Assembly (NCBI GenBank): GCA_009676745.1
Contig: CP046062.1
Span: forward strand, 1,411,501 to 1,475,500
Length of the DNA: 64,000 nucleotides
Source of the DNA: Leuconostoc mesenteroides subsp. mesenteroides
GTDB lineage: Bacteria; Bacillota; Bacilli; Lactobacillales; Lactobacillaceae
Direction of reading: 5' to 3'
The first letter of the stretch is position 1; every line of letters starts with the position of its first letter. A program made the position numbers and the translations under genes. The notes under the pieces were generated by a model, which was given only the letters and a program-made list of their open reading frames with translations, did not search any database and had not been told where the DNA came from. This document shows positions 1 to 8,754 of this stretch, in pieces.

Positions 1-831
1 AATAATACAATCATATTTACTATTTTTGTTTCACGTTTTTTTAAATTGTTAGAAAAGATGCATGTAAGCCAAGCTGAATTTGAATTCTTACTTCTGGAAA
101 ATAATGAGAACTATTTATCTAAACGTATCAAATTAATTGATAACCAAGCAATTACTAAAAAATTGATTCAAGATTTTTATAAAACAATAAAAAAAGACCA
201 AACAGAAAAATGTGGAGATAATACGCCCGAATTTCTATTAATCTTAGCGAACAGTCTACTTTTGCTGTTAAATCAGGAGGTTAAGGAATGGCCTAGCCAT
301 GAATTATATGTGTTAGCTAAACCAGTACGGGATTATTTACTTGGTGTTGAAACCTGGGGTATTTATGAATTACAAATATTCACATTAACATCATTCATGT
401 TGCCAGCTGATATTTTATATTTATTAACAAAGTTAGCGATTAAACGAGTACAACTTTATGAACACTCATTATTAAACATTCAAACACGATTAATGCATGT
501 CGTTTGGACATCATTTTCGACGTTGGTATATGAGCAGCCCGCATCAGCATATAAATTAATTAATATTGCCGAAAACTATTTAATGAATCATGTAGATGTA
601 ACTGAAAAAATTACATTAATCTTCAATAAAGGTTGGTATGACATCGAGACTGGAAATATCACAAAAGGCGTTCGCCAATCTAATACAGCTATAGATATTT
701 ATAATTCATTGGGTTATACGGAAAAAGCTAACAGTTTACGTACACAGCTAGAACATCATATAAAAAGACAAGAGGATAAAAAGCAAGGGTATAAATCTGA
801 TGGATCACGAGTAATTTCAATATTCATTTAA
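1..831 (+). CDS. Rgg/GadR/MutR family transcriptional regulator, C-terminal part (5' end cut by window edge)
   Basis: The frame is open to the first base of the window, so the gene starts upstream and the N-terminal helix-turn-helix domain is missing. The TTG at 46 is unlikely to be the real start. The visible part begins with a residue pattern (VSRFFKLLEKMHVSQAEFEF) typical of the junction after the XRE-type HTH in Rgg proteins. About 230 helical residues follow, resembling the TPR-like Rgg C-terminal domain that binds short hydrophobic peptides or mediates dimerisation. In this family such proteins activate neighbouring genes, often in quorum sensing. No peptide pheromone gene is visible in the window and the target would lie outside it. 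A weak hairpin at 852-876 follows the stop. The family call is fairly secure; the function is inferred. Confidence 0.75.
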   Translation, partial: NNTIIFTIFVSRFFKLLEKMHVSQAEFEFLLLENNENYLSKRIKLIDNQAITKKLIQDFYKTIKKDQTEKCGDNTPEFLLILANSLLLLLNQEVKEWPSHELYVLAKPVRDYLLGVETWGIYELQIFTLTSFMLPADILYLLTKLAIKRVQLYEHSLLNIQTRLMHVVWTSFSTLVYEQPASAYKLINIAENYLMNHVDVTEKITLIFNKGWYDIETGNITKGVRQSNTAIDIYNSLGYTEKANSLRTQLEHHIKRQEDKKQGYKSDGSRVISIFI

Positions 832-952
832 AACATCTTTATTTAATTTTTAAAAAACGGCTAATAGCTTTTTTTATATTTCAAACTAATCTGTGAAAAA
901 AGTAAAAAATTCACCAAATTGAACAAAATATCACTACAAGAGAGGAAATTAA

Positions 953-1005
953 AAAATTAACCTGTGTAGACCCCGATAAAGCTCGAATCTACACAGGTTA
1001 ATTTT
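953..1005. terminator. Long perfect hairpin, likely bidirectional terminator of yjdF
   Basis: Arms at 953-970 and 988-1005 are perfectly complementary over 18 bp, with a 17-base loop and A/T runs on both flanks. It lies just past the yjdF stop codon (read leftward) and faces the end of the Rgg-like gene, so it could stop transcription from both sides. Confidence 0.8.
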
Positions 1006-1010
1006 GTGTA

Positions 1011-1439
1011 CTAATGACCTCTGCGTTTTTCTGATTTCTTTTTCTGCGATAATAAGTAACGTTGCTCTTTTATTTCTTGATGTTTTAATGATTTATGTTT
1101 CTTTTTTTCAAGTTTTTTAGCAGTCTGCGCTAGTTTAATAGCTTCTTGTGCTTTAGTGCTAAGCCCGGCTGTTAAAGCTTTCTTTGCTAAACGCTGCATT
1201 CTTTTAGGGCTGACCTTTTTTTGAATTCGCTCGTTATTTGCTATAGTCACTGTTTTAAAGTGAACATGATGCCAGTTTTTAATTAAAAGTTCATAAATTA
1301 AACTGTCTCGCGGTTCTGAAGTACCTAAATTTATTTTTGAAATTTCATAAATATCGCCAGTTCGTTGTTCAAAAATTCCAACATAAAAAGGTTGATCAAA
1401 AATAATGGTCAACGATAAAGAATTACTATTTTGGTACAT
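1011..1439 (-). CDS. yjdF: YjdF family protein (DUF2992)
   Basis: The protein has 142 residues. An N-terminal beta-rich part of about 60 residues (LTIIFDQPFYVGIFEQ) is followed by the family hallmark, a very basic C-terminal tail with SPKRMQR, STKAQEA and a run ending EKRRGH. This is the normal length and layout of B. subtilis YjdF, whose biochemical role is not established. I place the start at 1439 because an AAGGAG lies 7 bases upstream; the longer frame to 1481 would run into the RNA leader. In other Firmicutes yjdF genes are controlled by the yjdF RNA, a riboswitch for azaaromatic compounds, and a matching leader lies directly upstream here. A role in tolerance of such aromatic compounds is therefore an inference. 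It is transcribed alone and ends at a strong terminator. Confidence 0.85.
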   Translation of the reverse strand: MYQNSNSLSLTIIFDQPFYVGIFEQRTGDIYEISKINLGTSEPRDSLIYELLIKNWHHVHFKTVTIANNERIQKKVSPKRMQRLAKKALTAGLSTKAQEAIKLAQTAKKLEKKKHKSLKHQEIKEQRYLLSQKKKSEKRRGH

Positions 1440-1580
1440 GATTTTTCTCCTTAATTTACCGATAGAAAGAAGGACAACCAAGGAGGAGGTTTACTGAAAA
1501 CTATACATTTATGTCCGGACTACCAACCGCACAGTGTTTTTACTTTCTGGTTGTTATTATAACACTGAAGATAAGTTAAT
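1440..1580 (-). promoter_or_regulatory. yjdF-type riboswitch leader with anti-Shine-Dalgarno
   Basis: Read leftward, the leader contains a CAACC...GGTTG helix (1535-1555 area), a TAGTCCGGAC segment and then AAACCTCCTCCTTGGTTG before the gene. These blocks resemble the yjdF RNA motif as I remember it. CTCCTT (1480-1485 on the plus strand) is exactly complementary to the yjdF ribosome binding site AAGGAG (1447-1452). This suggests translational control: the ribosome binding site is masked by the anti-SD, and ligand binding would free it or hold it. I could not run a covariance model. Confidence 0.7.
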
Positions 1581-1713
1581 CATATTTTTTTATTAAAAAT
1601 ATAAAAATTATTCAACAAAATAAGTAGAACAATAATGGCACAATCATCCTAGTTTTCAAATTTCAAAGAACGATTATTTATCAAAATCAGAGATCACTCA
1701 GGTGATGCCAATC

Positions 1714-1759
1714 AAAAAAACTCAAGCAAACTGTTTCAATAGCAGAGTAGAGGCTTGAG
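1714..1759 (-). terminator. Rho-independent terminator of the SDR gene
   Basis: CTCAAGC (1721-1727) pairs with GCTTGAG (1753-1759). Read leftward, the stem is followed by seven T residues (1714-1720), downstream of the gene ending at 1807. Confidence 0.7.
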
Positions 1760-1806
1760 ATCAATCAAAATTTGTTATATACATTTTTTTAAATAAACTA
1801 GTTTAA

Positions 1807-2442
1807 TTACAGGCTAGATAATGCATCAGCAATCGGTGTGTTACCGTCGCTCATTCTAAAAACTTTTTTAATTGTTGAATCATGTTCAATCACATTAGCA
1901 AGTGTCCAAGCCACATTTTCAATTGAATTTTTAGATTTTGAAGCTGTATCGATGCTAATTTTGCCAGTTGCGGGACCATCAATTAAAGCTGTAGCTTGTA
2001 CAATCGTATATTTCAATTGTGTCTGATTAATTAAGTAATTATCTGCAAAAAATTTAGCAATATTATAGTTCAATAAGCTATTCATTTCAGGACTTTGCCA
2101 TTTTTGGGGTTCTAAGGAATAGGAAGAACTAAGCATAATAAAACGCGAAGCACCAATATTTTCAGCGACCGCCATTGATTTTACGGCACCAAATGCATCA
2201 GTTTGTAGTAAGTCCTTTCCCCGAGATCCAGCTACAAAATAAATAACATCAATTCCTTGCAATTGTGCAGATAATTCTTCAACACTATCGTGCAAATCAA
2301 AAGGGATTGCGTCAATATTTTTTAGTTTAGGTGACGATTTAGGGTGACGTAATCCAGCTAAAACTTTGTGATTCTGATTTGATAAGTATTTAACTAATTT
2401 TTGACCAACACGTCCATTTGCACCAATAACTAATATTTTCAT
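1807..2442 (-). CDS. NAD(P)-binding SDR family oxidoreductase (NmrA/YhfK-like)
   Basis: This 211-residue protein is an atypical short-chain dehydrogenase with one Rossmann fold. The dinucleotide motif GANGRVG is at residues 7-13, right at the N-terminus, and the length suits the NAD(P)H-binding (NmrA/YhfK/YwnB) group. The segment FIMLSSSYS is the strand before the usual active-site region; a clear YxxxK pair is not obvious except NYNIAKFFAD, where Tyr and Lys are suitably spaced. Members often act as redox sensors or small-molecule reductases; no substrate can be assigned. An AAGGAG lies 6 bases before the ATG. It has its own terminator, so it appears to be a single-gene unit. Confidence 0.8.
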   Translation of the reverse strand: MKILVIGANGRVGQKLVKYLSNQNHKVLAGLRHPKSSPKLKNIDAIPFDLHDSVEELSAQLQGIDVIYFVAGSRGKDLLQTDAFGAVKSMAVAENIGASRFIMLSSSYSLEPQKWQSPEMNSLLNYNIAKFFADNYLINQTQLKYTIVQATALIDGPATGKISIDTASKSKNSIENVAWTLANVIEHDSTIKKVFRMSDGNTPIADALSSL

Positions 2443-2647
2443 TATTTCTCCTTTAGTGTTTCAACTACTAACTATTAATTAGTATAGCACAATGGCGATA
2501 TTTATCATGTTTGACTCTTCTATCATTGGTTCAAAAACATAGTATTGGTAAGAAGTACAGCAATAACTTATTTGTGAAATATATAAATACTGCTATTAGT
2601 TTCATTGTGTGACAAAAATTATGTTAACAAAGACTATGTTAGTTGAA

Positions 2648-2681
2648 AAAAAAGAAACTTTAAATTTTTAAAGTTTCTTTT
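2648..2681 (-). terminator. Terminator overlapping the end of the GNAT gene
   Basis: AAAGAAACTTTAAA and its complement form a hairpin around the stop codon of the leftward gene, and leftward there is a run of T residues. It is a compact terminator that includes the last codons. Confidence 0.6.
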
Positions 2682-3129
2682 GCATTTTTATATCAGTAAT
2701 ATCGTAATTATTTTTTTGATAAACATGTATTGCTCGTTGATTACTACCAAACACGTGTAAGCCAATGGTACTAAATCCCATATTTTTTGCTTCTTGTTCA
2801 GCTAATATGATAGCTTTTGATCCAAGGCCTTTGTTTTGATATTGCTTATAAATTTCAAAATCAAAAATGAAGGCATTTGATTCATTTTCGCTATCAGTGC
2901 CTACCCATATATAGCCCACAATATTACGATCATCATAAATCGAATAAAAATAATTGCCAGATGTTTCAAGACCGTTTGGCAATAAACGATTATATGTTTG
3001 TTCAGAATATGCTAAAGCATTATTTCTTTGCCAGGTTCCAGCTTCAATTTTTTCTTCAGCATATTCGTTTACCGCAAATGATAGATATTTTTGAAATTCA
3101 TCTAATTTCATTGGCCTAAGTTGTAGCAT
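2668..3129 (-). CDS. GNAT family N-acetyltransferase
   Basis: The 153-residue single-domain protein has the Gcn5-related fold. Strand beta4 (NAFIFDFEIYKQYQNKGLGSKAI) carries the acetyl-CoA pyrophosphate loop QNKGLG, and the C-terminal part IGLHVFGSNQRAIHVYQKNNY is the classic motif B with N-x-x-A-x-x-x-Y. Such enzymes transfer acetyl from acetyl-CoA to an amine on an antibiotic, polyamine, peptide or protein; nothing in the sequence gives the substrate. The ATG is preceded by AAGGAG at 7 bases. The gene is monocistronic and one of three GNATs in the window. Confidence 0.85.
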   Translation of the reverse strand: MLQLRPMKLDEFQKYLSFAVNEYAEEKIEAGTWQRNNALAYSEQTYNRLLPNGLETSGNYFYSIYDDRNIVGYIWVGTDSENESNAFIFDFEIYKQYQNKGLGSKAIILAEQEAKNMGFSTIGLHVFGSNQRAIHVYQKNNYDITDIKMQKKL

Positions 3130-3318
3130 TGTGTGACTCCTTGGTAAACTAGTTAGTCCACCAAGTATAGCATAGTTTAAAAATAAATAGGCGGATTAGA
3201 ATATTCTTGCTTATGTCTCAATTAGATTTTGTGAAAACTACAAAAGGGTTATGTGGATTTCAAAGAATATAATTTTCATGCCTATATTCTAAAGTAAAAT
3301 GTATCCAGATAAAAGATA

Positions 3319-3346
3319 TTATTTCAAGTAATCTAACTTGAAATAA
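3319..3346 (-). terminator. Hairpin downstream of the serine hydrolase
   Basis: TTATTTCAAGT and ACTTGAAATAA form an 11-bp stem just past the leftward stop at 3355. The following T-rich tract is imperfect. Confidence 0.45.
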
Positions 3347-3354
3347 AACTAAAT

Positions 3355-3894
3355 TCACCAGCACGATTGAATATATTTCAAAATTTCTGGGAATGTTACC
3401 ACACCATCTGCTGCACGAAAATGAGCGCCCATAGGAAAAAGAATAAATGGAATTTTAAGTTTTTCTGCTACTTCCTGGCTGTAATGAAAGGGTATGATTG
3501 GGTCATTCATACTACTAATTATAATGGATTTATTTGAATCAATATTTAGGAGTTCTGGAGATACATGTACAAAAAAATCATCAAATATGTCAAAACCAGG
3601 AATATGTTGATTAAACGGAGAAACGAATATAATGCCTTTAGGTATTCTTTTAGTATTGATTAAATAACGCAGTAAAGTAATACAGCCTAAGCTATGACAA
3701 ATAAAATAAGACGATTCCACTTGGTTGATTTGGCTAACTAAGGCATTATCAAATTTTTTAACCTCTGGTATGTCCGGCTTGTCAATAAAAATTTTGTTAA
3801 TTTGAAATCTATTTTCAAGATTATCACCAATCCAATCAAGCCAATTGATAGTAGGCGAACCACCATAGCCATCGATTAAAAATAGTTTTTCCAT
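3355..3894 (-). CDS. RBBP9/YdeN-type alpha/beta serine hydrolase
   Basis: The 179-residue protein is a small alpha/beta hydrolase of the RBBP9/YdeN family. The nucleophile elbow is CHSLG with Ser68, and the other triad members fit Asp131 (SMNDPIIP) and His158 (GAHF). The N-terminal LIDGYGGSP and the INWLDWIGDNL segment are typical of the family. In vivo substrates of this family are mostly unknown. AAGGAG precedes the ATG by 10 bases. A second member of the same family lies at 38315-38884. It is the downstream neighbour of a glutamine amidotransferase on the same strand, 54 bases away, so the two may be co-transcribed. Confidence 0.8.
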   Translation of the reverse strand: MEKLFLIDGYGGSPTINWLDWIGDNLENRFQINKIFIDKPDIPEVKKFDNALVSQINQVESSYFICHSLGCITLLRYLINTKRIPKGIIFVSPFNQHIPGFDIFDDFFVHVSPELLNIDSNKSIIISSMNDPIIPFHYSQEVAEKLKIPFILFPMGAHFRAADGVVTFPEILKYIQSCW

Positions 3895-3947
3895 TGTGTT
3901 AAAACTCCTTCAAATGTAATGCAATTAATATCTTAGATGCCTATAAA

Positions 3948-4619
3948 TTACAAAGTTATAAAATCTAAAATTGTGTACATTATTTCTTTATTTAATGAAG
4001 GAACTGGCCAACTAAGTATTTCATCCGCTGATTGTTTAAGGGCGTTATTAACTGAAGTATATGAATAATCATTAACTACGACTTCATTAACATCACTTTG
4101 TTCAGGTTCAAGATGAAACTGTAGCCCAATAACATTTGTATTATAAAGATATCCTTGATTTTTTACTAATTCACTACTAAAAAGCAAGGTGGCTTTTTCT
4201 GGTATTTCAAACATATCCTCATGCCAATGTAATACAGATAATTTGTCCGGAAGGTTGGGGATTAAGTTATTTTGCTTAATAACATCTGCCCAGCCGACTT
4301 CTTTAAAAGGTGATTTAATGATTTCAGATCCGAGTACTTTGGCAATCTGCTGTGCACCATAGCAAGCACCAAAAATTGGTTTGTTTTCCCTTAAAAGTTC
4401 TTTGATTAGGTTTCTTTCCTTTATTATCCAAGGCAATTTATCATTAGGACTCATTGGTCCACCAAGAATAATCAGTAAATCTGTTTCAGATGCCTTTGGT
4501 AGAACACCATCAAAATAGTATGGATGATAAACGAACAATTCGTGACCACGAGAAAAAGCCCAAGAGGCGATGCTTCCCGGACCTTCGTTTGGAGTGTGTT
4601 GAAGAATATTAATGCGCAT
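3948..4619 (-). CDS. Type 1 glutamine amidotransferase (class I GATase-like)
   Basis: The protein has 223 residues from the ATG at 4619; the longer frame to 4670 has no ribosome binding site. It carries the GATase1 nucleophile Cys86 in GACYGAQ, and His169 and Glu171 in LQFHLEPE, so the Cys-His-Glu triad is complete. An oxyanion strand GGPMSPND lies at about residue 53. The domain stands alone, like the YfeJ/GuaA-like free amidotransferases, with no synthetase domain fused. It would hydrolyse glutamine or a gamma-glutamyl compound; the partner or substrate is not evident. The gene is probably transcribed with the downstream serine hydrolase. Confidence 0.8.
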   Translation of the reverse strand: MRINILQHTPNEGPGSIASWAFSRGHELFVYHPYYFDGVLPKASETDLLIILGGPMSPNDKLPWIIKERNLIKELLRENKPIFGACYGAQQIAKVLGSEIIKSPFKEVGWADVIKQNNLIPNLPDKLSVLHWHEDMFEIPEKATLLFSSELVKNQGYLYNTNVIGLQFHLEPEQSDVNEVVVNDYSYTSVNNALKQSADEILSWPVPSLNKEIMYTILDFITL

Positions 4620-4823
4620 AAAAAAGCCTTTCCATCGACGGCAATGTTTATATAGGTATCGCCTGCACATCCCTATTCTTTTTTATTACTTTATATCACA
4701 ATAGTCGGTTTGTCAAATTATAATTTTTAATCAATAGGTAAAAAATAATCAAAATTGATGTAGCGTTGTTTTATACAAGGTGTGATATGCTAACATAAGC
4801 TGGTGTAACTATTTCAAATATGG

Positions 4824-5783
4824 TTAATTAAAGCTACCTGTCCATTGTTTAGCTTGACCATAAGCATCATTTGTCTGTATGTCTGGGACAATTGGATCAT
4901 TAATATATAATTTATTTTTGCTATCTTTTACTCCAGCAGTCGTTAAGTACATGGTTGTCCCTGTGTATAATGGGACAGAACGATTAACACTAGTAAAGCT
5001 GGCACTGTTTTGACCAAAATACTTAACGTTTGAGACTTTTTTAAGGGCTAGGGCAGTTAGTTCTCCTGAACTAGCAGTTTGTTTGTTGATAATTACCGCA
5101 ACAGGTATTTTTGCTAATTTTATATTATGATTCAAATCAATTGATGCTCCTCCAGCATTGATCATACCGTTTTTCAAGGATATCTTCTCGGTTGTACCGT
5201 TTTGGGAAACAAAAGAAAGGATATGGCCATCTGGTATGATGGATGCAATACCTAGTATCATAGGAGCCATATCACCGCCGTTGTTATTACTCAAATCAAT
5301 AATAACACTTTTAATTTCGTCCTTATATTTAAATAAAAAATCATTGATTTTGTTAGCATATTCATTGGCTTGTTGCGTATTTCCCTGAAATTGGGGTTCA
5401 TGAATTGTAACTAAACCATCATTGTTAGTGATGGTTGGTTCTTCATATTGCGCCGCTTCTGTAGTAATTTGCTTTGTGGTCATAATTTGAGAATGTTTTC
5501 CTCCTGCAATTTTTATAATTTTTTGAAGGATTGCATCAGCTTGACCGTAATTATGTACGGTGTTCATATCTTCTAAAGCTTTTTTCTTAGCTTTCTGCCA
5601 CTTGTCACTTTTAGTGAAGTAACCATAACGATCCATTTTCTGTATTGCGATTTTTCCATATTTTTTTGGTGAAGGAGGCAACAGATAAACATTGATATTA
5701 GGACCATAGATGTAAATTACCAATATAACTGACAGAATGAAACAAGCAAAAATACTTGCGATTATTGTGAACCATTTTTTCAT
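4824..5783 (-). CDS. Membrane-anchored S41 family peptidase (C-terminal processing protease-like)
   Basis: The protein has 319 residues when started at 5783, where MKKWFTIIASIFACF begins a clean N-terminal membrane anchor (about residues 4-27) behind AGAGGG; the frame extends upstream without signals. The outside part contains an S41 tail-specific protease domain: IDLSNNNGGDMAPM, the nucleophile loop TASSGELTALALK with the catalytic Ser, and the final YGTTMYLTT-like region ending VPDI. There is no PDZ domain, so this is a short form. It probably cleaves a secreted or envelope peptide. The operon context is absent, since the next gene on each side has its own spacing and a terminator lies upstream at 5961-6008. 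Confidence 0.75.
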   Translation of the reverse strand: MKKWFTIIASIFACFILSVILVIYIYGPNINVYLLPPSPKKYGKIAIQKMDRYGYFTKSDKWQKAKKKALEDMNTVHNYGQADAILQKIIKIAGGKHSQIMTTKQITTEAAQYEEPTITNNDGLVTIHEPQFQGNTQQANEYANKINDFLFKYKDEIKSVIIDLSNNNGGDMAPMILGIASIIPDGHILSFVSQNGTTEKISLKNGMINAGGASIDLNHNIKLAKIPVAVIINKQTASSGELTALALKKVSNVKYFGQNSASFTSVNRSVPLYTGTTMYLTTAGVKDSKNKLYINDPIVPDIQTNDAYGQAKQWTGSFN

Positions 5784-5960
5784 GTATAAAATTCCCTCTT
5801 TTTGAAATGTAAGTGCTTTTAAAGCACTAAATTCTAATTTTAACACTAAAACCATTGACATAAAACACTTTACGCTACATCGTGATAAAAAATCGGCTGC
5901 TTTGCACAATCAACAAATCTTAAAATAACTAATTAGATTTCAATAAAAAATAATTTTTAA

Positions 5961-6008
5961 GACTAAAAAAGATGAATTAAATCAACTTAATTCATCTATA
6001 GTTTTTTT
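5961..6008. terminator. Bidirectional terminator-like hairpin
   Basis: GATGAATTAA (5971-5980) and TTAATTCATC (5988-5996 region) pair around a short loop, flanked by CTAAAAAA on one side and GTTTTTTTAG on the other. It overlaps the stop codon of the decayed acetyltransferase. Confidence 0.6.
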
Positions 6009-6145
6009 AGTTATTTCGCATGTCATCAAATAATCTATGTTTCTAGTAATCCATTCAATATCTTTATTCCACCAAGCTATTTCTTGTAATTGTGAAATGA
6101 TATCATCTGAAAATCTTTTCCGACTCAATTTTAGAATCACCATGT
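5982..6145 (-). pseudogene. C-terminal remnant of a CatB/Vat-type xenobiotic O-acetyltransferase
   Basis: Read leftward, an open frame encodes RKRFSDDIISQLQEIAWWN and continues KDIEWITRNIDYL before a stop at 5982. The pattern RF(S/D)xxxIxxLxxIxWWxxxIExI is the signature C-terminal helix of hexapeptide-repeat acetyltransferases of the CatB/Vat group (chloramphenicol and streptogramin acetylation). The left-handed beta-helix repeats that should precede it are missing and the frame is closed by stops just upstream. It is too short to be functional. The identification rests on this one motif. Confidence 0.55.
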
Positions 6146-6297
6146 CCGTTCAGTATATTAACATAACTGAATAAATAATTATAGTGAGGATAACGCTTTT
6201 TAATAACCAAGAGAGCAATTATGTTGTTTCATATCAATATTGGTTGTTTAAATAGTCTGCTTATGACAATCAAGGTACTGTAGCATTAGTTTCTATA

Positions 6298-6810
6298 TCA
6301 GATTTTTTTAGACATCAATAAATCAGTCTGAGCATCAGTACCTAAATTAAACGTATGTTCACCAACAACTTCAAAACCTAGATGCGTATAAAATGATTTA
6401 GCATTTTCATTGAATTCCCAAACACCTAGCCATATTTGTGTTTTGTTTAATTCAAATGCCTTGTTGAGAGCCAATTCAAACAGTTGACGACCTAATCCCT
6501 TTTTTTGATAGCATTTCTGAATATATATACGCTCAATTTCTAAAGCATTATCAAAATTATCCTCCGACTGGGCGTTATTAACATTTAATTTTAAGTAAGC
6601 CATTTTTTCATTATTATCACTATAAAAAATATAAAAGAAAGAATTGGTATTTTCAATTTCCTTCCCCAATTTTTCAATTGTATAACTTTCTTCTAAGTAC
6701 TGTTTTAAATCATTTATATTACTTTGACTACTATATGTATTTGTAAAAGTTTCTATACTAATGTCTTGTAATTCTTGTACATCAGATGTTGCTAATTGTT
6801 TAATTATCAT
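6298..6810 (-). CDS. GNAT family N-acetyltransferase (PaiA-like)
   Basis: This is a 170-residue GNAT protein from the ATG at 6810. Strand beta4 ALEIERIYIQ is followed by the acetyl-CoA loop QKKGLGRQLF and the motif B segment IWLGVWEFNENAKSFYTHLGF. The FTNTYSSQSNINDLKQYL insert and the WLGVWE signature are typical of the PaiA/YjaB-like group, which includes spermidine/spermine acetyltransferases. Polyamine acetylation is a reasonable but unproven guess. It is a single gene; the 420 bases between it and crtN hold no gene. Confidence 0.8.
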   Translation of the reverse strand: MIIKQLATSDVQELQDISIETFTNTYSSQSNINDLKQYLEESYTIEKLGKEIENTNSFFYIFYSDNNEKMAYLKLNVNNAQSEDNFDNALEIERIYIQKCYQKKGLGRQLFELALNKAFELNKTQIWLGVWEFNENAKSFYTHLGFEVVGEHTFNLGTDAQTDLLMSKKI

Positions 6811-6849
6811 AGTTTCTATTCCTTTGATTTTAACTAAGTTCTTACACAA

Positions 6850-7269
6850 TAATATTTAAGTCCGCTATAAATACGTATGTATAAAAATACATTTTATCAC
6901 AAAAATATAGATATTCAAAATTTTTTAATAAAGAGAACAGTCTATGAAATACTATGTACTTAAAAAGTGATGACAGATGAAGAACAGGTCAAGCCAAGAG
7001 TGTTTATCTGTGTTCTAGGTATAACATAATATTGTTTACATTTATCATGACTAGTGTGAAATTATTTATACCCATATAGAGGTATTTGTTTGTCAAAGAA
7101 TTTGCACACAAGAATTTTTACAAGTGTAAAAATGGAAATACACGCAATGGGGTACTAATTTGGGATAACACTTTCTAACTGATAAAACTGAATAATAATC
7201 CAAATATCAGTAGAATAACGACGACAAAATTGAATTAATCATCTACAATGGAAAGAAGGAGAATAAAAA
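6850..7269. other. Intergenic region between a GNAT and crtN (no gene seen)
   Basis: About 420 AT-rich bases separate the divergent GNAT and crtN. I see no open frame of note or strong hairpin. It must hold the promoters of both genes; an AAGGAG ribosome binding site for crtN lies at its right end. Confidence 0.5.
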
Positions 7270-8754
7270 ATGAAAAAAATCTCGATAGTTGGAGCAGGGG
7301 TTGGGGGTCTAACTTCTGGAATTTATTTACAGAATCAAGGATATCAAGTGACTATTTATGAAAAAAATAGTCGACCTGGTGGAAAAATGGACATTATAGA
7401 AGCGGCTGGGTTCAAATTTGACACTGGCCCAACAATAGTTATGATGCCTGATATTTATAAAAAACCGTTTTCAGACAGTGGTGTTGATTACAAAAATTAT
7501 TTTGAAATGGAACGTATTAATCCATTTATGGATATTGTGACCCATAATAAAAAAATTGCTTTATCTTCTGATCTTGTAGATTTGGCAAAGGAATTTGAAG
7601 CCTATGATGAGTCAGAAATGCTTGGCTTTTTGAAATATTTAACAGACATATATAGTAAGTATATAAATGCCAAAAATAATTTTATTTATAAGAGTTTCCG
7701 AGGACCGAGTGACTTTTATAATATCAAAACACTCTGGAACGCTTATAAATTGAAAACATTTTCGTCCTCTTTTGAAGCTATTCAAAAAAATATCAAAAAT
7801 ACAGATTTGCAGTATTTAATGTCATTTCAGACATTATATATTGGTATTTCACCTTTTAGTGGCCCTTCGATATATAATATTATTCCCATGATTGAGCTAA
7901 TCTATGGCGTTTGGTTTATAAAAGGTGGTATGTTTCAATATGCAAAAGCATTGGAAAAACGCTTTTTAGAGTTAGGCGGAAAAATAGTTTACAATTCAAC
8001 AGTAGAAAAGATTATCGTCGAAAAAAACAAGCACGTCAGTGGATTGCTTATCGATAATACGTTAAAAGAATGTGATGCCGTAGTTGCAAATGCGGATTTT
8101 CCTTACACAATGACACATTTATTAGACATGGACGATAATCAGAAAGGAAAATACCAAAAAAAGCATATTGAAAAAATGGATTATTCTATGTCATGCTTTT
8201 TATTGTACTTGGGCTTAGATAACAATTATGATCAACTAAATCTACATACCATAAAGATGGCTAATAATTTTGAAACTAACGTTCACGATATTGATAACGG
8301 CATTGTACCTGAGGATCCATCATTTTACGTTTATAATCCTAGTGCAGTTGATAATAGCTTTGCACCCAGCGGGCAATCTGCTTTATACGTTCTAGTACCG
8401 GTTGCTAATTTAAAAGAAAATAGTAATTGGTCCGAAAATGATATTGATAAATTCACACATAAAATAATTCATAAAGTCGAAACGGAACTCAATTTAGATC
8501 ATTTAAATGAACATATTGTTTTGAAAAAAATTCATACGCCGAAAACTTTTGAGACATACTATAATAGTTTCTATGGCGCAACATTTGGCCTGAAACCAAC
8601 ATTAAAGCAAAGTAATTATTTCCGTCCGCACAATAAACATGCTAAGATAGACAATCTTTATTTTGCGGGTGCGAGTGTGCATCCTGGCGCTGGAGTTCCG
8701 ATTGTTATCACTAGTGGTGAATTAACGGCGAAAGAAGTGATGAGGGACTTTTAA
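7270..8754 (+). CDS. crtN: Dehydrosqualene desaturase (4,4'-diapophytoene desaturase)
   Basis: This 494-residue flavoprotein desaturates 4,4'-diapophytoene (C30) in steps to 4,4'-diaponeurosporene, a yellow membrane carotenoid. The N-terminal FAD dinucleotide motif GAGVGGL is at residues 8-14 and is followed by YEKNSRPGGKMD. The C-terminal substrate/FAD segment NLYFAGASVHPGAGVPI is the standard end of CrtI/CrtN enzymes. The length is normal. The ATG has AAGGAG 8 bases upstream. crtM begins at the base after the stop codon, so the two are translated as one unit. The same pair occurs in pigmented lactic acid bacteria and staphylococci, where the pigment protects against oxidative stress. No crtO/P/Q genes follow, so the end product would be diaponeurosporene and not staphyloxanthin. 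Confidence 0.95.
   Translation: MKKISIVGAGVGGLTSGIYLQNQGYQVTIYEKNSRPGGKMDIIEAAGFKFDTGPTIVMMPDIYKKPFSDSGVDYKNYFEMERINPFMDIVTHNKKIALSSDLVDLAKEFEAYDESEMLGFLKYLTDIYSKYINAKNNFIYKSFRGPSDFYNIKTLWNAYKLKTFSSSFEAIQKNIKNTDLQYLMSFQTLYIGISPFSGPSIYNIIPMIELIYGVWFIKGGMFQYAKALEKRFLELGGKIVYNSTVEKIIVEKNKHVSGLLIDNTLKECDAVVANADFPYTMTHLLDMDDNQKGKYQKKHIEKMDYSMSCFLLYLGLDNNYDQLNLHTIKMANNFETNVHDIDNGIVPEDPSFYVYNPSAVDNSFAPSGQSALYVLVPVANLKENSNWSENDIDKFTHKIIHKVETELNLDHLNEHIVLKKIHTPKTFETYYNSFYGATFGLKPTLKQSNYFRPHNKHAKIDNLYFAGASVHPGAGVPIVITSGELTAKEVMRDF

Noticed and set aside
5158..5388. 76-residue hydrophobic frame opposite the S41 peptidase
   Set aside because: Shadow of the conserved protease domain on the other strand.
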